This document shows, piece after piece, positions 1 through 12,141 of a DNA stretch of 64,000 bases. The notes below the pieces were generated by a model. It made no database searches, was not told the DNA's origin, and was given only the letters and a program-made list of their open reading frames with translations. A program made the translations under genes and the position numbers. The stretch's first letter is position 1. Each line of letters begins with the position of its first letter. The DNA comes from Gadus chalcogrammus (taxonomy: Eukaryota > Chordata > Actinopteri > Gadiformes > Gadidae): contig NC_079418.1 of the NCBI RefSeq assembly GCF_026213295.1, forward strand, positions 3,471,887 to 3,535,886, written 5' to 3'.

Positions 1-38
1 GTAGCGAGATGGTATCAAAGACTTAGTGCACAGTATGT

Positions 39-175
39 GAGGCATTAGCATGGAAGCTAGCAAGGAGTTAGCAAACACTATGCGAAGCATTAACATGGAA
101 GCTACTGAGGAGTAAGCAAACAGTAGGCGAGGCATTAACATGGAAGCTAGTGAGGAGTTAGCACGGCATGAGCAT
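39..175. repeat. 45-bp tandem repeat (3 copies)
   Basis: A unit beginning GAGGCATTAGCATGGAAGCT starts at 39, 84 and 129, a period of 45 bp, with several substitutions between copies. Degenerate fragments (GCATTAGCATGCAAGCAAGC) follow to about 210. It is a small diverged minisatellite with no coding potential seen. Confidence 0.8.
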
Positions 176-219
176 GCAATAAGCATTAGCATGCAAGCAA
201 GCAAAGACTTGTGTAGTGT

Positions 220-1075
220 TTTGGACCCTGTGTGGTTTATGTTTGTTAATGCCCCTAGTGGTGATTTGTGGAAGGGCAGCATGCTTTGAAACAGGAAGCA
301 GCCTGCTATAAATTAGGAAAGAGCCATTTTGTGTAAGTCTATGTGGCTTTCAAGCCATGATTCTCAGCTCCAGTCTCATGTCATACCTTGTTGAGACGTT
401 GGATGTATTGTCTGTAAGTATGTTAATGTAGAAAACCCAATATTTCTTGCCTTTAGTGTGAACTATGTTTACTGAACAATCACATTTATTCTGAACTTAT
501 ACATGCTATGTTAATACTTCATGCTAAGCCTCCCGCCTCCATTGTTTTTCCTTTTTATACTTAATGTGTGATGCAAGCTTTGTACATTTACCACTTCTGA
601 GCTGTAATGCCAACATTTCCTGTACAGTTTTATGAGTCATTGAAGTTCATGTTTAACTGACTGGATAGCTAGATGTTCATCTAGCGAGAACAGCACACTT
701 AGCACAGAGTTAGTGCACAGTCAAACCATTACCGGCAGCTTACTAGCGTTGGAGTTAGCATGGTATAGTTAGCGGGGCGTCAGCTCCTCCCCCCCTACCG
801 GAACATATGGCTGGTCCTCAGAGTCACCATCTCCGTGACGACGGCCAAGACACCCTCCCTTTCTTGTCCGTCGTGTCGGTCTGTTGGGAAAGGGAAGCAT
901 GGAAGACCATGAGTTAAAGAGTTTCCCCTGAGGAGGAGGATGGAGTTGTGAGGAAGAAAAAAAAAGGTAGATATAAATCATGTTTTTTTCTTCTTCTTCA
1001 CCCGGGATTTCCGGGAGCTTCTGGAATCTTAGTGGGAGTTTGGACGTGGTGTGTGTGTGTGCGTGTGCGTGTGAG
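220..1075. other. Unannotated spacer
   Basis: AT-rich sequence with no recognisable gene or complete mobile element. A short ORF at 769-1134 (-) runs into simple sequence and looks spurious. A short (GT)n tract lies near 1050-1072. Confidence 0.5.
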
Positions 1076-1165
1076 TTAGGGATGGGCATTCGATTCAGTT
1101 GTCTTAGTCGATCGTGGGGAGAATTAACGATCAATTAGTCGATTAATCGTTAATATTTTACCTTA
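1076..1165. mobile_element. Terminal fragment of a hAT-type element
   Basis: The text GGGATGGGCATTCGATT, followed by repeated CGATTAATCG-like words, resembles the ends of common fish hAT families. About 600 bp downstream lies a hAT transposase C-terminus on the minus strand, so the two are probably ends of one degraded copy. I see no target duplication. Confidence 0.45.
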
Positions 1166-1378
1166 AAATGTTGTCACGACCAAGTATAACAGCACCGGGA
1201 CTTTTAACTATACATGTATCACACCTCTGTTTATGTTCTGCTAGCTAGTGTGTGTGTTGCTTTGCAACAGTTCAGTCCCAGTCGCGGATCCATTTATGTT
1301 CGCGGTGCCAAATAAATAATTAAATAAACAAACAAATGTTAAACTAATTAATGGTGTTTGTAGAACTGTTGTATAAAA

Positions 1379-1487
1379 GCAATATCACACTCGAGGTTGT
1401 GCTGTTGTAGTGAATATCAGCACAGCTGTCATTATCTTCGGCACAATCACAGCCATGCTGATACAACGCACTCTCATGTGATATTAC
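1379..1487. repeat. Hairpin-forming repeat
   Basis: An imperfect palindrome: AATATCACA at 1381-1389 pairs with TGTGATATT at 1477-1485, and inner arms (ATCAGCACAGCTGT / ACAGCCATGCTGAT) also pair. The leader TATAAAAGCAATAT is shared with the hairpin at 48087-48206, suggesting one foldback/MITE-like family. Confidence 0.5.
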
Positions 1488-1755
1488 TTAAGTATTTATA
1501 TGCTATATTCAAAATGAAATGAAAATACAAAAGCAGCGTGTTTTCCTAATTGGGATCTTTATTATTAGATGAACAACTCAGTTAAACCAGATCCGTTCAA
1601 TAGTTATGCGCTACTCTGCTCTAAGCAACGGAGCATGCAGCTCGAAGCCGGTGCTCATAAGCATAACTAAAAATAAACACAACCCTAGTTAGCTCCCAAA
1701 ATAATAACAATAATCATATAAAAAAAACAATCATGTTACAACTTAACCAACCAGT

Positions 1756-1960
1756 CTATGGATTTTTGTTCAGAAAGATGAGCATGTTGACATGCTCTGG
1801 GGTAAGACGCGACCGCAGCCTGGTGACCGTCAGTCCAACCACCGAAAACACCTGCTCTGAGGGGACCGACGTTGCCGTGATGCACAAATACCTCCGTGCT
1901 AACTTGGCAAGGCGGGGGAACACCTTTCCACATTCCAGGGGCTCAGAAAGTTCTTTATTT
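1756..1960 (-). pseudogene. hAT transposase C-terminal (dimerisation) fragment
   Basis: The minus strand, ending at a stop at 1756-1758, reads a typical hAT C-terminal dimerisation domain. It contains [12 protein letters not shown], then [10 protein letters not shown], then [19 protein letters not shown]. These match the family pattern (LARKYL..PATSVPSERVFS...RLSP..V..L.FL). Only about 65 residues remain; the catalytic core and BED finger are absent. The V instead of A after FS is unusual. It is the dead tail of a 5'-truncated hAT gene, probably linked to the terminal fragment at 1076-1165. Confidence 0.8.
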
Positions 1961-2300
1961 CTGCTTCGATGCTAACCTCGCCTTGAGTGGTAGGCCTATA
2001 GTGCTCCCCAAGAAGTCATTTTTTAAATAATAATGGTCCCACACCAGACTACGCCGCGGCCTCGTATGCTTCGTGATTACATGGCCGTGTTCCAATATCC
2101 ATACTATCCGTACTTACTAGCCTAAGTTTGAGTACGGAGGGCGTTCCGATTCAGATCGGGTGAAAATAAGTACTAAAAACGGTCAAAGTGTTTCAGTGTT
2201 TTGGTGCGGTACAATCACAATCCATTTCATGATTCTGTGATTCTCTTTTATTGTGTTTTTTGTTTCTGGCCCAATGGCACTCAGTCCGTAGTCCTTGAGG
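1961..2300. other. Unannotated spacer
   Basis: No gene seen. The segment near 2090-2165 (a TTCCAATATCCATACTATC-like word) resembles ends of dispersed fish repeats, but I cannot assign it. Confidence 0.3.
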
Positions 2301-2317
2301 GTCTGAAGAATGACCCC

Positions 2318-2820
2318 AAACACACACACACACACACACACACACAAGATGGCCTCCATCTCCTTGGAGATGGAGGCCCCCTTCTCCTCTCAAGTCGGGG
2401 GTCTACGGACCCTCCAACTCAAACCCCACCAGGTCCCCTGTGGCCGTCTGCACACACTCCTCCACCACACACTCCCTCCAAGACACACACTACAGCCCGA
2501 GAATCCCCCTGCTCCTCCACACACACACATACACACACACACAAACACACACACACACACTTAAAGAGACACAGAAAGACACCGACGCAAAAAAACACAC
2601 AGACAGGGACACACACAAACACAGACACATACGCACTCACAGGGACACAGACACACACCGAGGCAAAGATTAAAACGAGAGAGAGAGAGAGTTTAGGTGA
2701 AGGGAAGGAGTTGTTTGAGAGTTTTGTGGGCCTGCTGAGTAAATCTTTCACAGGCAAACATCAGCCTGTTTAAAACATACTTAAAAATAAAAGGGCACAC
2801 ACACACACACACACACACAT
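2318..2820. repeat. (CA)n-rich microsatellite cluster
   Basis: Several interrupted CA tracts (about 2320-2346, 2517-2560 and 2798-2819), with A-rich spacers. Long frames on both strands here (His/Thr-rich or Cys/Val-rich) are artefacts of the repeat. Confidence 0.9.
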
Positions 2821-2824
2821 CTGA

Positions 2825-3748
2825 AGCATTGTCCTCCCAGTGTCTCCAAGTGTCTTTCCCTAATCTCCATCACTCCTCCTCCTCACTCTCCATCCATCTC
2901 TACTCCTCCTCCTTCTCCTCCTCCTCTCTGTTGATCTCTCCATCATGCTGTCATCAATCAGAGTATGTGGTTTTGGTTTTGACAAGGGCGTGTATGTGCG
3001 ATTGTGTGTTTGTGTAAACCATTATAAGAAACGAGTGAACTTAATAAGTGGTCGAAAGACTTTATTCAACCACCGCCTCTGTCCCTTGACATTTAGCTTT
3101 CACCTGACAAACACACACTGGCCGGGCGTCGCGCAAAGCCGGCACACGACCCCTACAGGTAGCCGACCCCTACAGGTAGCAAAAGGCAAAGCAGTCCAAG
3201 CATAAACAGTATTATGTAATAAGCTAAATAAACTATTAAAAATGTAGTTTTCATTTCAAAATGTATTTTTTTAAATCAGTGTAGGCTATGCTATGTTCGC
3301 CCATGGTTAAATAAATGTTTAGGCCTACTAGAAGGATTTTGAGCAATGTTTTATTTGCAAAGACTGCAATATTCTTTAGAACACTGTCGTGCACCTGCGC
3401 ATAAAAGGAGTGTAAGGAGTGTTTCCTAAGAAGACTCCTAAGAGAGCGTACGGGAACCACGCCTATGGAGGTAAACAACTTTGATAAGTCTAAACGTAGG
3501 AGTCCTCATAGCGCCCTAAGAGAGAACGTTATCGGGAAACCGGGCCCAGAATGTTCCGAATATCCTTGTATGTTTTACGACATTTGACTGCGTTCTACTT
3601 TTACTATAGATTCTTAATTTCTTTACGTTGAAGAAACGTACAAACGTTTGCCGTGAATGAAGCATTCCCCATCCATTCTGAGATCTGACTTTAGAAATCT
3701 GACAATCGGTCAGAGACAGTTGGAGAAATGGAGTGAAGATGGACAAAC

Positions 3749-3750
<2 letters not shown>
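2825..3750. other. Unannotated spacer
   Basis: A CTCCTC-rich stretch at 2875-2940 and a short direct repeat (CCCCTACAGGTAGC twice, near 3150-3180). No coding sequence recognised. Confidence 0.4.

Positions 3751-3751
<1 letters not shown>

Positions 3752-3835
<84 letters not shown>
3752..3835. repeat. (TC)n microsatellite
   Basis: About 42 uninterrupted TC units. The Ser/Leu and Arg/Glu frames crossing it are repeat translations. Confidence 0.95.
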
Positions 3836-3837
<2 letters not shown>

Positions 3838-4440
3838 TCATGGCCTCTCTCGACCTCCTCTTCATCTCGTCCTTCAGATTCCTCCTTTCTGGAGCAGAAC
3901 TTGCGGAGGAGGAGCTGAGTGGGGCCTTTAACTCCCCCCTCACTGCGACGAATATTGCTGAGGAGGGGGGGGGGGGGGGGTCACGGGTGAAGAAAAGACC
4001 CCCTTGTAACCCAGCGATCATCTCACCTTCGTCACCTCCTCCTCCTCCCCCTCCTCCCGCGTCCTACCCCCCATCCTTCCCCCCCCCTCTCTCCTACGAG
4101 GACTTGATTGCTTCCTCGAGGAGCAACCCTGCATGGGGTTAGGTGTGTGTGTGTGTGGGTGTATCTGCATTTGTGTGCGAGATGGTGAAAGTTTGTGTCT
4201 GTGTGTCAGTGCGGCGTTGTGTGTGTGTGTGTGTGCGAGCGGGGGAGAGCGAGTGTCCATGAGATGAGTATAAAGAGAGACAGTGAGAGAAAGAGAGAGA
4301 TTAATTGGAAGCAGAAAAGGCTCTTGATTGGTCTGCTAATTCGTCCCCATTATATCTGATGGACCACTCTATGGTAAATCACAGCAAATGATCATAATTT
4401 AATTATTTTTCATAGTCCCCATGTATGTGTAATATCAATT
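3836..4440. other. Low-complexity spacer
   Basis: Contains G and C homopolymer-rich patches (3966-3980, 4035-4095) and short TG tracts (4142-4235). No gene recognised. Confidence 0.4.
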
Positions 4441-4454
4441 ACCGAAAACAGTAA

Positions 4455-4605
4455 TATCTATATCTATCTCTCTATCATTCTATCTATCTCTCCCTCTCTC
4501 TATCTCTCTGTCTTTTTCTTTCTCTGTCTGTCTGTCTGTCTGTCTGTCTTGATATATATCTATCTATCTATCTATGTAGATTTACCTATCTATCTATCTA
4601 TACAC
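4455..4605. repeat. (TATC)n/(TCTG)n tetranucleotide tract
   Basis: Interrupted runs of CTAT and CTGT units, including TCTGTCTGTCTGTCTGTC near 4525 and two later TATC runs. Confidence 0.85.
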
Positions 4606-4610
4606 GCATA

Positions 4611-5290
4611 TATAGCAGTTGAGGCTTCTCCAGTGAGGAGAAGGAGGAAGATCCTCCTTAACATTGTTGAGAATATAAAATGTAGATTACTGTAATGAAT
4701 TAAAGCCCTTAAATCTGACTTTAATGCCTTTGTATATGTAATGTTCGTTTCCCTGGGTAAAGGGACATTAGCACCCCCTATCACCTATTGACAATTACTT
4801 CAGGGAGGACGTTCCTCCCTCAGCCTCCATTGACTCCCATTAATTTCCCCAAAAGTTCTCACGGTCGGTGAATAACATGGGGTTAAATGGGAGAGAGGAA
4901 AAAGTCCTCCTCTGAGTGGGTGTGACTAGCTAAGGGAACTGGATCGCGCCTACGTCTATTCACGAATAGGCTGGAGCCCTGGCTGCGCTATGAACCAATA
5001 AGCAGGAGCCCTGGCTGAGCGGTGCGGTTAGGTTCGCTTACAATGGCGTTTCCACCGCCAAAGGTTTGGAAAGGTTCCGAAATAAACGCATATATATACA
5101 TGTGTTACGGCACCACCACATGGTCGGAGATGGTACCAAATAACACATAGGCTAAAGACAATGGGCTGCGTTGGAAACAATGAATTTATTTAAGCATTGC
5201 TTTAGACAAATGGTGGAAGTTATTAAATATGATGTGCATGTATTTACCTGTATGTCAATTATGGCATCTATTGCACTCCTCACTTCTCAA
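4611..5290. repeat. Unclassified dispersed-repeat-like sequence
   Basis: Contains a short inverted pair (AGGAGGAAGATCCTCCTT, near 4643), a CTCAGCCTCCATTGACTCCC segment and a duplicated AGGAGCCCTGGCTG-like motif near 4972 and 5003. It has the look of a non-coding DNA-transposon derivative, but I found no convincing termini. Confidence 0.3.
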
Positions 5291-5450
5291 GATTTCTTCC
5301 TTGCTAATTTCAAGGGAGTTTTTTCTTGCCCTTGTGGGGCCTGGGTAAAGGGGGGGGGTGTCATAAATATTTGGCCTGTTAAGCCCTTGGAGACTGCAAT
5401 GGTGATTAAGGGCTATACAAATAAAATTGAATTGAATTGAATTTCATCTA
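5291..5450 (+). mobile_element. LINE 3' tail (5'-truncated)
   Basis: Contains TTTCTTCCTTGCTAATTTC, then TGTTAAGCCCTTGGAGACTG, then GGGCTATACAAATAAAATTG, and ends in (TTGAA)n-type repeats. This is the layout of 3' tails shared by fish CR1/L2-like LINEs and their SINE partners. A related copy lies in reverse at 8903-9035. No coding part remains. Confidence 0.5.
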
Positions 5451-5690
5451 AATGTCTATCTTCTATCGACTCATGTTATTTATGTTTATTTATATGGCTT
5501 ACTATAGAAATGAGGATTCATATGATTATCATTCTATCCATTATGTCCTGTAAAATGTGGCCTTTAAACGTGTTTCACACACCTTGCACTTGTGTGTAAA
5601 TTATGTTTCTTCATGGTTCACTGTTTTTGCTGGAGGGTATTTTTAATCAATGCGATTGCACCTGTTAGAATGAATGGAGTGAGAGTGCGC

Positions 5691-5790
<100 letters not shown>

Positions 5791-5989
5791 CGGCTCTCTG
5801 GCCTTTGTTTGTCCTAATGCCTCTGATGTTCTTGCTTCAATCAGGGGTGTGGTCGTCGCTGATTGGGCGCCGGTGCACGGGTGCCCTGCAGCCGTTAAAA
5901 GATCCTCCGCTCTGCTCGCCGGGGGGGGGCAGCAGGGCCACACCCACCTGACGGCTAGTTCGTCCTGTGCCTTTGTTGTTGAGAGATAG

Positions 5990-6300
5990 AGAGATAAGAG
6001 AAGGGAAGAACGGAAGAGGGAGAGACATGAGGAGAGTGAGAGAGGAGAGAGGAGAGAGGAGGAAAGGAGAGAGGGGAGAGAGGGAGGGAGAAAGGAGGGG
6101 AGAGAGAGGATGAGAAGGAGTAGGAGGGAGAGAGAGGAAAGGAAAGTAAGGGAGAGAGGAGGGAGGGAGAGGGGGAAGAGAGAAGGGGAGAGGAGGGGAT
6201 GAGGAGAGGATGGACCAGGCGATAAAGAGATGAGGGGCGAGATAGGGGGCGAGCGAGGACCCTGAAGGACGCGTGTACTCGGACAGGAAATAAGAAGAGA
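5990..6300. repeat. GA-rich polypurine stretch
   Basis: About 250 bp of GAGAGG/GGAGAGA-type purine runs on the plus strand with few pyrimidines. Overlapping minus-strand Ser/Leu-rich frames are low-complexity products. Confidence 0.85.
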
Positions 6301-7610
6301 GATAACGCTATCAGCCGTGCTATCGCTACACACCACATGTTGCTAATGGAGCGGTGTGTGTGTGTGTTGTGCGCTCAACCTTCCTTTCTTGCTCTATTTT
6401 CTATTTTCACCGCCCTCTCTCCCTCTCTCCCCTCTCTCCCACTCCCTCCCTCTATCTTCTTTTCTTTTTTCATTTTGATGTCATTATATCACAAATTACT
6501 AATTTCAATAATGTGTGTGTGTGTGCCGGGGGGGGGGGGGGGGGGGTGAGCAGCAAAGCGGTTTGGGGAAAAGCTAATTTAATTAAATGATTTCTCTAAG
6601 TTAGCAAACTGGTCTAAGTACAGTTACGTCAGCCACAGGCTGTGTGTGTGCATGTGTGTGTGTGTGTGTCTGTGTGATGGTGTTGGTACAAACAGGAGGG
6701 GGGGGGGTCAGTTGAAGTAAATCGCCTTGGTGATGCTATTCCGTTAACGTTGACATCAGCGTGAACCAAACACACAACGTTTATTTCTGCTATCTGCTTA
6801 AACACACACAGTTTTACAATATTCCTCAGTTCACAACTCATGCATACTTAAATACTTGCAGTAACTTAATATCTTAATACTTTATCTTTCTTTTATGTGT
6901 ATATTTCTGTTAAAACGTTCATTGTATTTTATTCAGTTTTTAGTTTATTGTACTTGTATTTCTTTTTTAACCATAGAAATACAGAGTATGTCACACAAGC
7001 ATTTCACTTCACATCCTGTATGAGTATGTGATGAATATAAACTTTTAAATCTTTACCCGCGGTGGCCCAAGAATAGGCTTTGTAACTTCTTCAAAATGCT
7101 CAAGTTTATTCTTTCCCAATGCTTAAAAATACGATACACACTGTCTTTGTAAATTTTCCAAAGGAAATCCATGGGATTCATTCCTCCGTCAAATGTCTTT
7201 AATTTATTTTAGTTTTAAGCGAATTAGCACTGCGCATGCCGAGGTTCACTCAATTCCTGTTACATCAGTTCCTGTTTGACCGCTCTATTCTACGGTGGGT
7301 CTGCTGTCTCTACTCTGTGGCCATTTTGGTTTATTTGGATGGGGGAACCTTCTAGAATCTTTTGGAAACCATGATGACTTGCTTGAATTCTATTTTAAGC
7401 GCTTTGTGGATTCCGAAAACAATTCCTCCACCAATCAAACCAGAATGGCTGCAGGGTGAAAAGGGGCACTGGCCCTTTAAACTTGGACAAAAATATGTAG
7501 CTAAACAGCTTAGCTTAGCAATCTTTCAAAGCAAGGCCGATTAAAATCAAAGTATTCAACACTGGACCCATAACTACGATCGGAAGTGCTGCGAAAGCAG
7601 ATTCCCAAAG
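6301..7610. other. Unannotated spacer
   Basis: Short TG/CA tracts (6354-6366, 6640-6675), a poly-G run at 6529-6546, and otherwise AT-rich DNA. No conserved reading frame or transposon termini recognised. Confidence 0.4.
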
Positions 7611-7619
7611 AATAACTGA

Positions 7620-8040
7620 AACACACACACGCACCCGCACAAGATCAGACAATCAAACACAAAAACACACACACACACATACACACCGACACATGTACAT
7701 GCACGCACACTTGCGCTCGTAAAGGCACGCAGGAACAAAGATGAATCAGCCAATCGCGGAGCAGATGGGTAGTAACCTTCTGATTGGTTAAGGTACGGGA
7801 CGGGCTGGACTCGAGAATGACTGAGGTGACATTTCAGCTGTGTGTGTGTGTGTGTGTGTGTGTGTCCTTGCAGAGAGAGAAGCCAAGAACCATTAGTCTG
7901 CATCTGTCCATTGTAAACGCTAAAGACACACACACACACGCATTTTTATACACACACACATATTCAAGCACGCATGCAGGTGAAAACACGCACGCACGCA
8001 CACACAGACACACATACACACACACGCTCACACACAAGGA
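7620..8040. repeat. (CA)n/(TG)n-rich segment
   Basis: Several CA tracts on either side of about 90 bp of unique sequence (7740-7835), plus a TG tract at 7840-7864. The ORFs in both directions derive from the repeats. Confidence 0.85.
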
Positions 8041-8044
8041 GTCA

Positions 8045-8900
8045 GGGGGAGGCTGAGGACACCTGTTCCTTGCACTATTGATCTTTTTTTCTCCACTCTT
8101 GAGTTAATTTATTTTTCATGGCAAAGTCAAAATCGTGAATTACCACGATGCGGCACCCAAGCCTCCCCCCCCCCCCCCCCCTCTGCTTGAGCCACCCTCC
8201 CTCTCGCTCCCCCCATCCCTCACCCTCACCCTGAATGAAGAGGTGCTGACCTTGATTCCTCCCTTAACAGAGTCAGTGCGTCCTTTATGCTTATTGTCTC
8301 CCCTCCGCTATAGAAAATCCAACCAATCACGGACAAGATAAAAAAAAATATCTTCTTTTAAACTCACTTTTTTTGGGGGAGTTGTTTTTTTAAATTAAGT
8401 CTAATTGAGTCACAAATAGACGAAAAAAAAGTTGAAACTCCGCCTGCCGTTTTCCTGCCCTTTACAAATTGACTCGATGAGACGACGGTTGCACCGGTCT
8501 GAACCGGTTTCCTGAGATTGGGAGATAAAGAAGATGGCGGCCTTCTGGCGTCTCAGTGTGGAGGGACGATTGAGGTGGCTTAATGATGGAGAAACAATGC
8601 AGGATTTATTCATTCAAAAAATCAAAAAGAGAACAATAAAAAATACACATATATATTTATTATTTTATTACACAATTAATATTTGTACTAATTAAGTGGA
8701 AAAATACATTTATTTAGAAAATAGATACATGTATTTTTTATTTTATTTAATTACACAACTAACATGTCTGTACATATATAGATGTATAATAATTGTGTTG
8801 AATGCACAAGTAATTATATGGGGTCTTCCATTGGAGAGGATTGTGTGTTTGTCTTTCTATTCATCACATCTCGCCTTCTTCGCTAATGGTTTCTCTCCCT
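8045..8900. other. Unannotated spacer
   Basis: Includes a poly-C run (8166-8181) and AT-rich DNA at 8640-8800. No gene or element recognised. Confidence 0.4.
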
Positions 8901-8902
8901 GT

Positions 8903-9035
8903 CATTATGCCTCAATTAAATTCAACTCAGCTTTATTCTTACCACCCTTAATCCCAGGTACAGTCTCAAAAGGCTTAACTGGCCGTATATGTATAACACC
9001 CCCCTGACCCCTAGCCCCCCAGAGAGCAAGAAAAA
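8903..9035 (-). mobile_element. LINE 3' tail, reverse orientation
   Basis: The reverse complement reads GTTAAGCCTTTTGAGACTGT, then ATTAAGGGTGGTAAGAATAA, then TTGAATTTAATTGAGG. This matches the order of words in the LINE tail at 5291-5450. It is a 5'-truncated copy with no coding sequence. Confidence 0.45.
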
Positions 9036-9099
9036 AATACCTTAATTAACAATGAAGGGATTTTGAGAAGGAACGCAGAAAATAATCCCTTGAAGGGAG

Positions 9100-9503
9100 C
9101 TCCCCCCAAACTCTCCCCCCGTTTTATTGGTCCCCGAGATTGAGACTATCATGAACCCCTGTGCCGTTCGTCTCAGACTCCCCCCATCCCTCTGTGTGCA
9201 TCCAACCTTCCACGTCTCCCAGGTCAAGCCCGTTTCTACCAGCCCGCTCTCTCCCCCTGCTCCGCCCCCACCTCCTCCCAGGGTCATCGACAACCACCCG
9301 GCGTGGACGGTCCATCGTCTCCTGGATGTGCAGCGCCGCGGCCGGGGACTCCAGTACCTCATCGACTGGGAGGGGTACGGTTCTGAGGAGCGCTTTTGGG
9401 TTCCCCAGAATCGTATTCTGGATACCTCACTCATCCGGGACTTCCATCCAGACCCGTCTGTTATTGGGCATCTGCCGAGAGGCGTCCGTAGAGGGGGGGG
9501 TAC
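9100..9503 (+). pseudogene. Ty3/Gypsy integrase C-terminus with chromodomain
   Basis: In frame from 9127 the protein reads [12 protein letters not shown], then [13 protein letters not shown], then a proline-rich linker, then a chromodomain ([40 protein letters not shown]). This is the C-terminal tail of a chromovirus-type Ty3/Gypsy integrase. In the family, the chromodomain is thought to guide integration to particular chromatin. Everything upstream (gag, protease, reverse transcriptase, integrase core) is missing, so the copy is severely truncated. The open frame runs through the polypurine tract into the LTR and stops at 9544. Confidence 0.9.
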
Positions 9504-9700
9504 TGTTACGCCACATCCTGCTACACAGTCCAACACCTCCATCTAGTGGCCGCTTGATGCCACTGGTCCTCATTCTCCCAACACACCTTTCTGCAATCTG
9601 CAATAATTACCAATCGACCCGCTCTACCTCTACTGCCCCACATTTTGGGTGGATGATCTCACAGCCTCACCTTGTCACCTGGAGTCTGATGCGACTCTGG
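9491..9700 (+). mobile_element. Polypurine tract and partial 3' LTR of the Gypsy element
   Basis: A purine run (GAGGGGGGGG, 9491-9500) directly follows the integrase, and the sequence TGTTACGCCACATCC begins at 9504. That is the usual order PPT then LTR (starting TG). The LTR is cut off by the TGTC microsatellite at about 9701, and no terminal CA or target duplication is visible. Confidence 0.7.
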
Positions 9701-9704
9701 GGTC

Positions 9705-9796
<92 letters not shown>
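9701..9796. repeat. (TGTC)n then (TC)n microsatellite
   Basis: About 15 TGTC units followed by TC units. Frames reading TDRQ or LSVC repeats here are artefacts. Confidence 0.95.
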
Positions 9797-9799
<3 letters not shown>

Positions 9800-10190
9800 A
9801 ATTGTGATTCTGAATGTATCTCCCAGACACACACACATGAGCACACACACACGTATGAATGCATGCACGCACGCCCACACAATCTCTCCTTTTCTGAGTG
9901 ATGCCTACAGCAGAGCTGTGTAATTGTGAGTGTGTGTGTGTGTGTGTATATGTGTTTGTGTGTGTGCAAAGTAAGCGAAGCACGCCATTTTGTGTCAAGG
10001 TTAATAGACCGGGAACTCTTGACCTCACACAAACACACACACACGCCTACGCACATAGAGACAGAAACACACTCCTATATCCGTACACACAGACAAACAC
10101 ACACATATACACGGATGGACATAGCTACGTCCCCGACGTCGACGGACAAGGCCACAGGTGTGTGTATGTGTGTGGGGGGGGGGGCATGCG
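9797..10190. repeat. CA/TG-rich region
   Basis: Interrupted CA and TG tracts on both strands (9826-9853, 9929-9966, 10028-10114). No genuine gene. Confidence 0.8.
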
Positions 10191-10560
10191 TTGCCATGGT
10201 GAATAGAGGGGGGGGTAATTTGCATAGTGATTACCGGTGGGGGGGTCATTGTGCTCCGGGGGAATTCTCCGACCGTAGGCCGCCCCTGCGCCCAATCGAT
10301 AATGAAACAAATTTCTGAGTGCATAATATAATAACATTAAAAGTAGTGCCAACATTTAAATATTTTTTAACGATTCAGCGAACAAAAGGCAACAGGCTGA
10401 TTATCATTTAGGGGGCCACTCAATGACATGCAGAAGCGTCATCAACACGCCCACTGAAGTGGTGTGAGAAATACAGACTTTCTACTCCTCATTCACATAT
10501 AAGGTAATTTACATTACCTATGGAGAAAATACTACCTCAGGGGTAGTATTATTCAGAGAA
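10191..10560. other. Spacer upstream of the BEL/Pao remnant
   Basis: G-run-rich at 10195-10260, then AT-rich. I looked for a 5' LTR matching the 3' LTR at 18746-19062 and did not see one, so the BEL copy seems to be missing its 5' end. Confidence 0.4.
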
Positions 10561-10599
10561 GTCGATAACACCGATGCGCAATCAGTTTCAGTTTCCAAT

Positions 10600-12141
10600 A
10601 GGTCCAATAGATCTACATTGTCCTCATCATTGCGCATCGGCGCAGAGGCAGAACGATTAGCTTTAGTGGCAAAAGCTTCAAGATTAAAGGAGCAGCGTGC
10701 AATAGAAGAACAGGAACAAATGTTAAGGAAAAAGAGAGAAACATTGGAATTGGATGCAGAAATTTAAGCTGCTACAGTAAAAATTAACTATCTAAAAAAT
10801 GCTGAAACGAATATGTCTAACCCTGTGCAATCTGACACTGTTGTATCTAACCCTGTGCATTCTGTTAAAGGGCCCGTATTAGGTGCTGAAGCAGCTCAAG
10901 TCACATCTGATGCATCAACAGCTACACAAGCAAAGCTGGAGGAAAGGTTAGGCTATTCGCTTCATCCTCATGCTGGGACTGCTCCAGCAGTCAGGAGTAA
11001 GACAGGTACCCATGTTAAATTTCCCTGCTTAACTCAGGTGCAGATAGGCAACATTTAGGCGCAGACAGGCCTACTTTCCATCCCAGTGCCAGTAGTGATA
11101 TTAGGTCACAACAGCCACACACCTCCACATATAGCTTTCCCTCCGCCCAACACTCATCTCATAGCTATTCCTCTGACATTCCCCCTGTTATTCCACATGC
11201 TAGCTCAGATCAGGGGAATCACATCATCCACGTTTTGGAGAATCAAAGTGAACTGACAAGGATGCTCATGAAACGAATATAAGATCTCTTGTGCATATTT
11301 GGAAAAGGTTTTATCATGGACTCAAATTAAATCTGAGGATTCTAAAATGCTACAAGATTATGCCATGTTTCTCAGGAGCTGCTGCAACGCCATGGAGGAA
11401 ATGGAATATATGCAGGAGCTGGACACCATATCCAGCATGAGAAGCATTGTCCTCAAGTTGCCATTCAAGCTCAGGGAGAAATGGCTTAACAAGGCATTTG
11501 AGCTGCAAGAACGTCACAGACGTAGGGTGAGAATTTTAGATCTTGTTTCCTTAATTGAAAAACAAACCTGTATAGCAGCTGATCCCATTTTTGGTAATCT
11601 ACAGGATCAGTCATCTAGTAGAGTTACGGCTAAATCCCCTATTAAGTCACAGCCCTCAAAGTCGTATGGCAGTAGCTATGCCACTAGCATTGCTCTTGCC
11701 CAAAAAGAGACAAAGCCTGAACCCTCTTGCCCCTTCTGTAGCTCAGAGCGCACATTGAACTTGTGCAAAGACTTCTTAAAGAAAATACATAGGGACAAGA
11801 TTAGTTTTTTAAAGACCAAGGGCATATGCTTTGGATGTCTATCCGCAGGCCACATTAGCAAAGAATGCAAAAAGCGACTTACTTGTAAAGTGTGCAAGAA
11901 GGCTCACCCAAGCGCTTTGCATATTGAGTTTAAGGACGTCACAGCTAAAGAAGCAGGAAAACCCTCTGGTGTTATATGCAGTGCATCAGCAGAGTTATGT
12001 GGTCATATAGGGGCCAGAGACCAAGAGTGCGCACTTTCAATCGTCCCAGTTAGGGTTAAGGCAGCAAAGGGCGGCCAAGTCTTGCAGGTGTATGCTCTCT
12101 TGGACCCAGGGTCTTCACATTCTGCTCTGAGGAGCTCATGA
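10600..12141 (+). pseudogene. BEL/Pao gag and protease
   Basis: The N-terminal part (about 10600-11060) reads an alpha-helical, Glu/Lys-rich gag segment (AERLALVAKASRLKEQRA) broken by stops. From 11299 a 280-residue open frame carries the C-terminal gag. It has a Cys cluster (CPFCSSERTLNLCKDF), a knuckle CFGCLSAGHISKECKK, a second CKVCKKAHPSALH, and then the protease site YALLDPGSSHSAL. BEL/Pao proteases follow gag in one polyprotein, as here. The active site reads D-P-G rather than the common D-T/S-G. The frame ends at 12141, overlapping the next frame by 4 bp, where one reading-frame change separates protease from pol. Confidence 0.85.

Noticed and set aside
3657..4142. 161-codon ORF across the TC repeat
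   Set aside because: Mostly Ser-Leu from TC units plus poly-Pro/Gly from homopolymers; low-complexity artefact.
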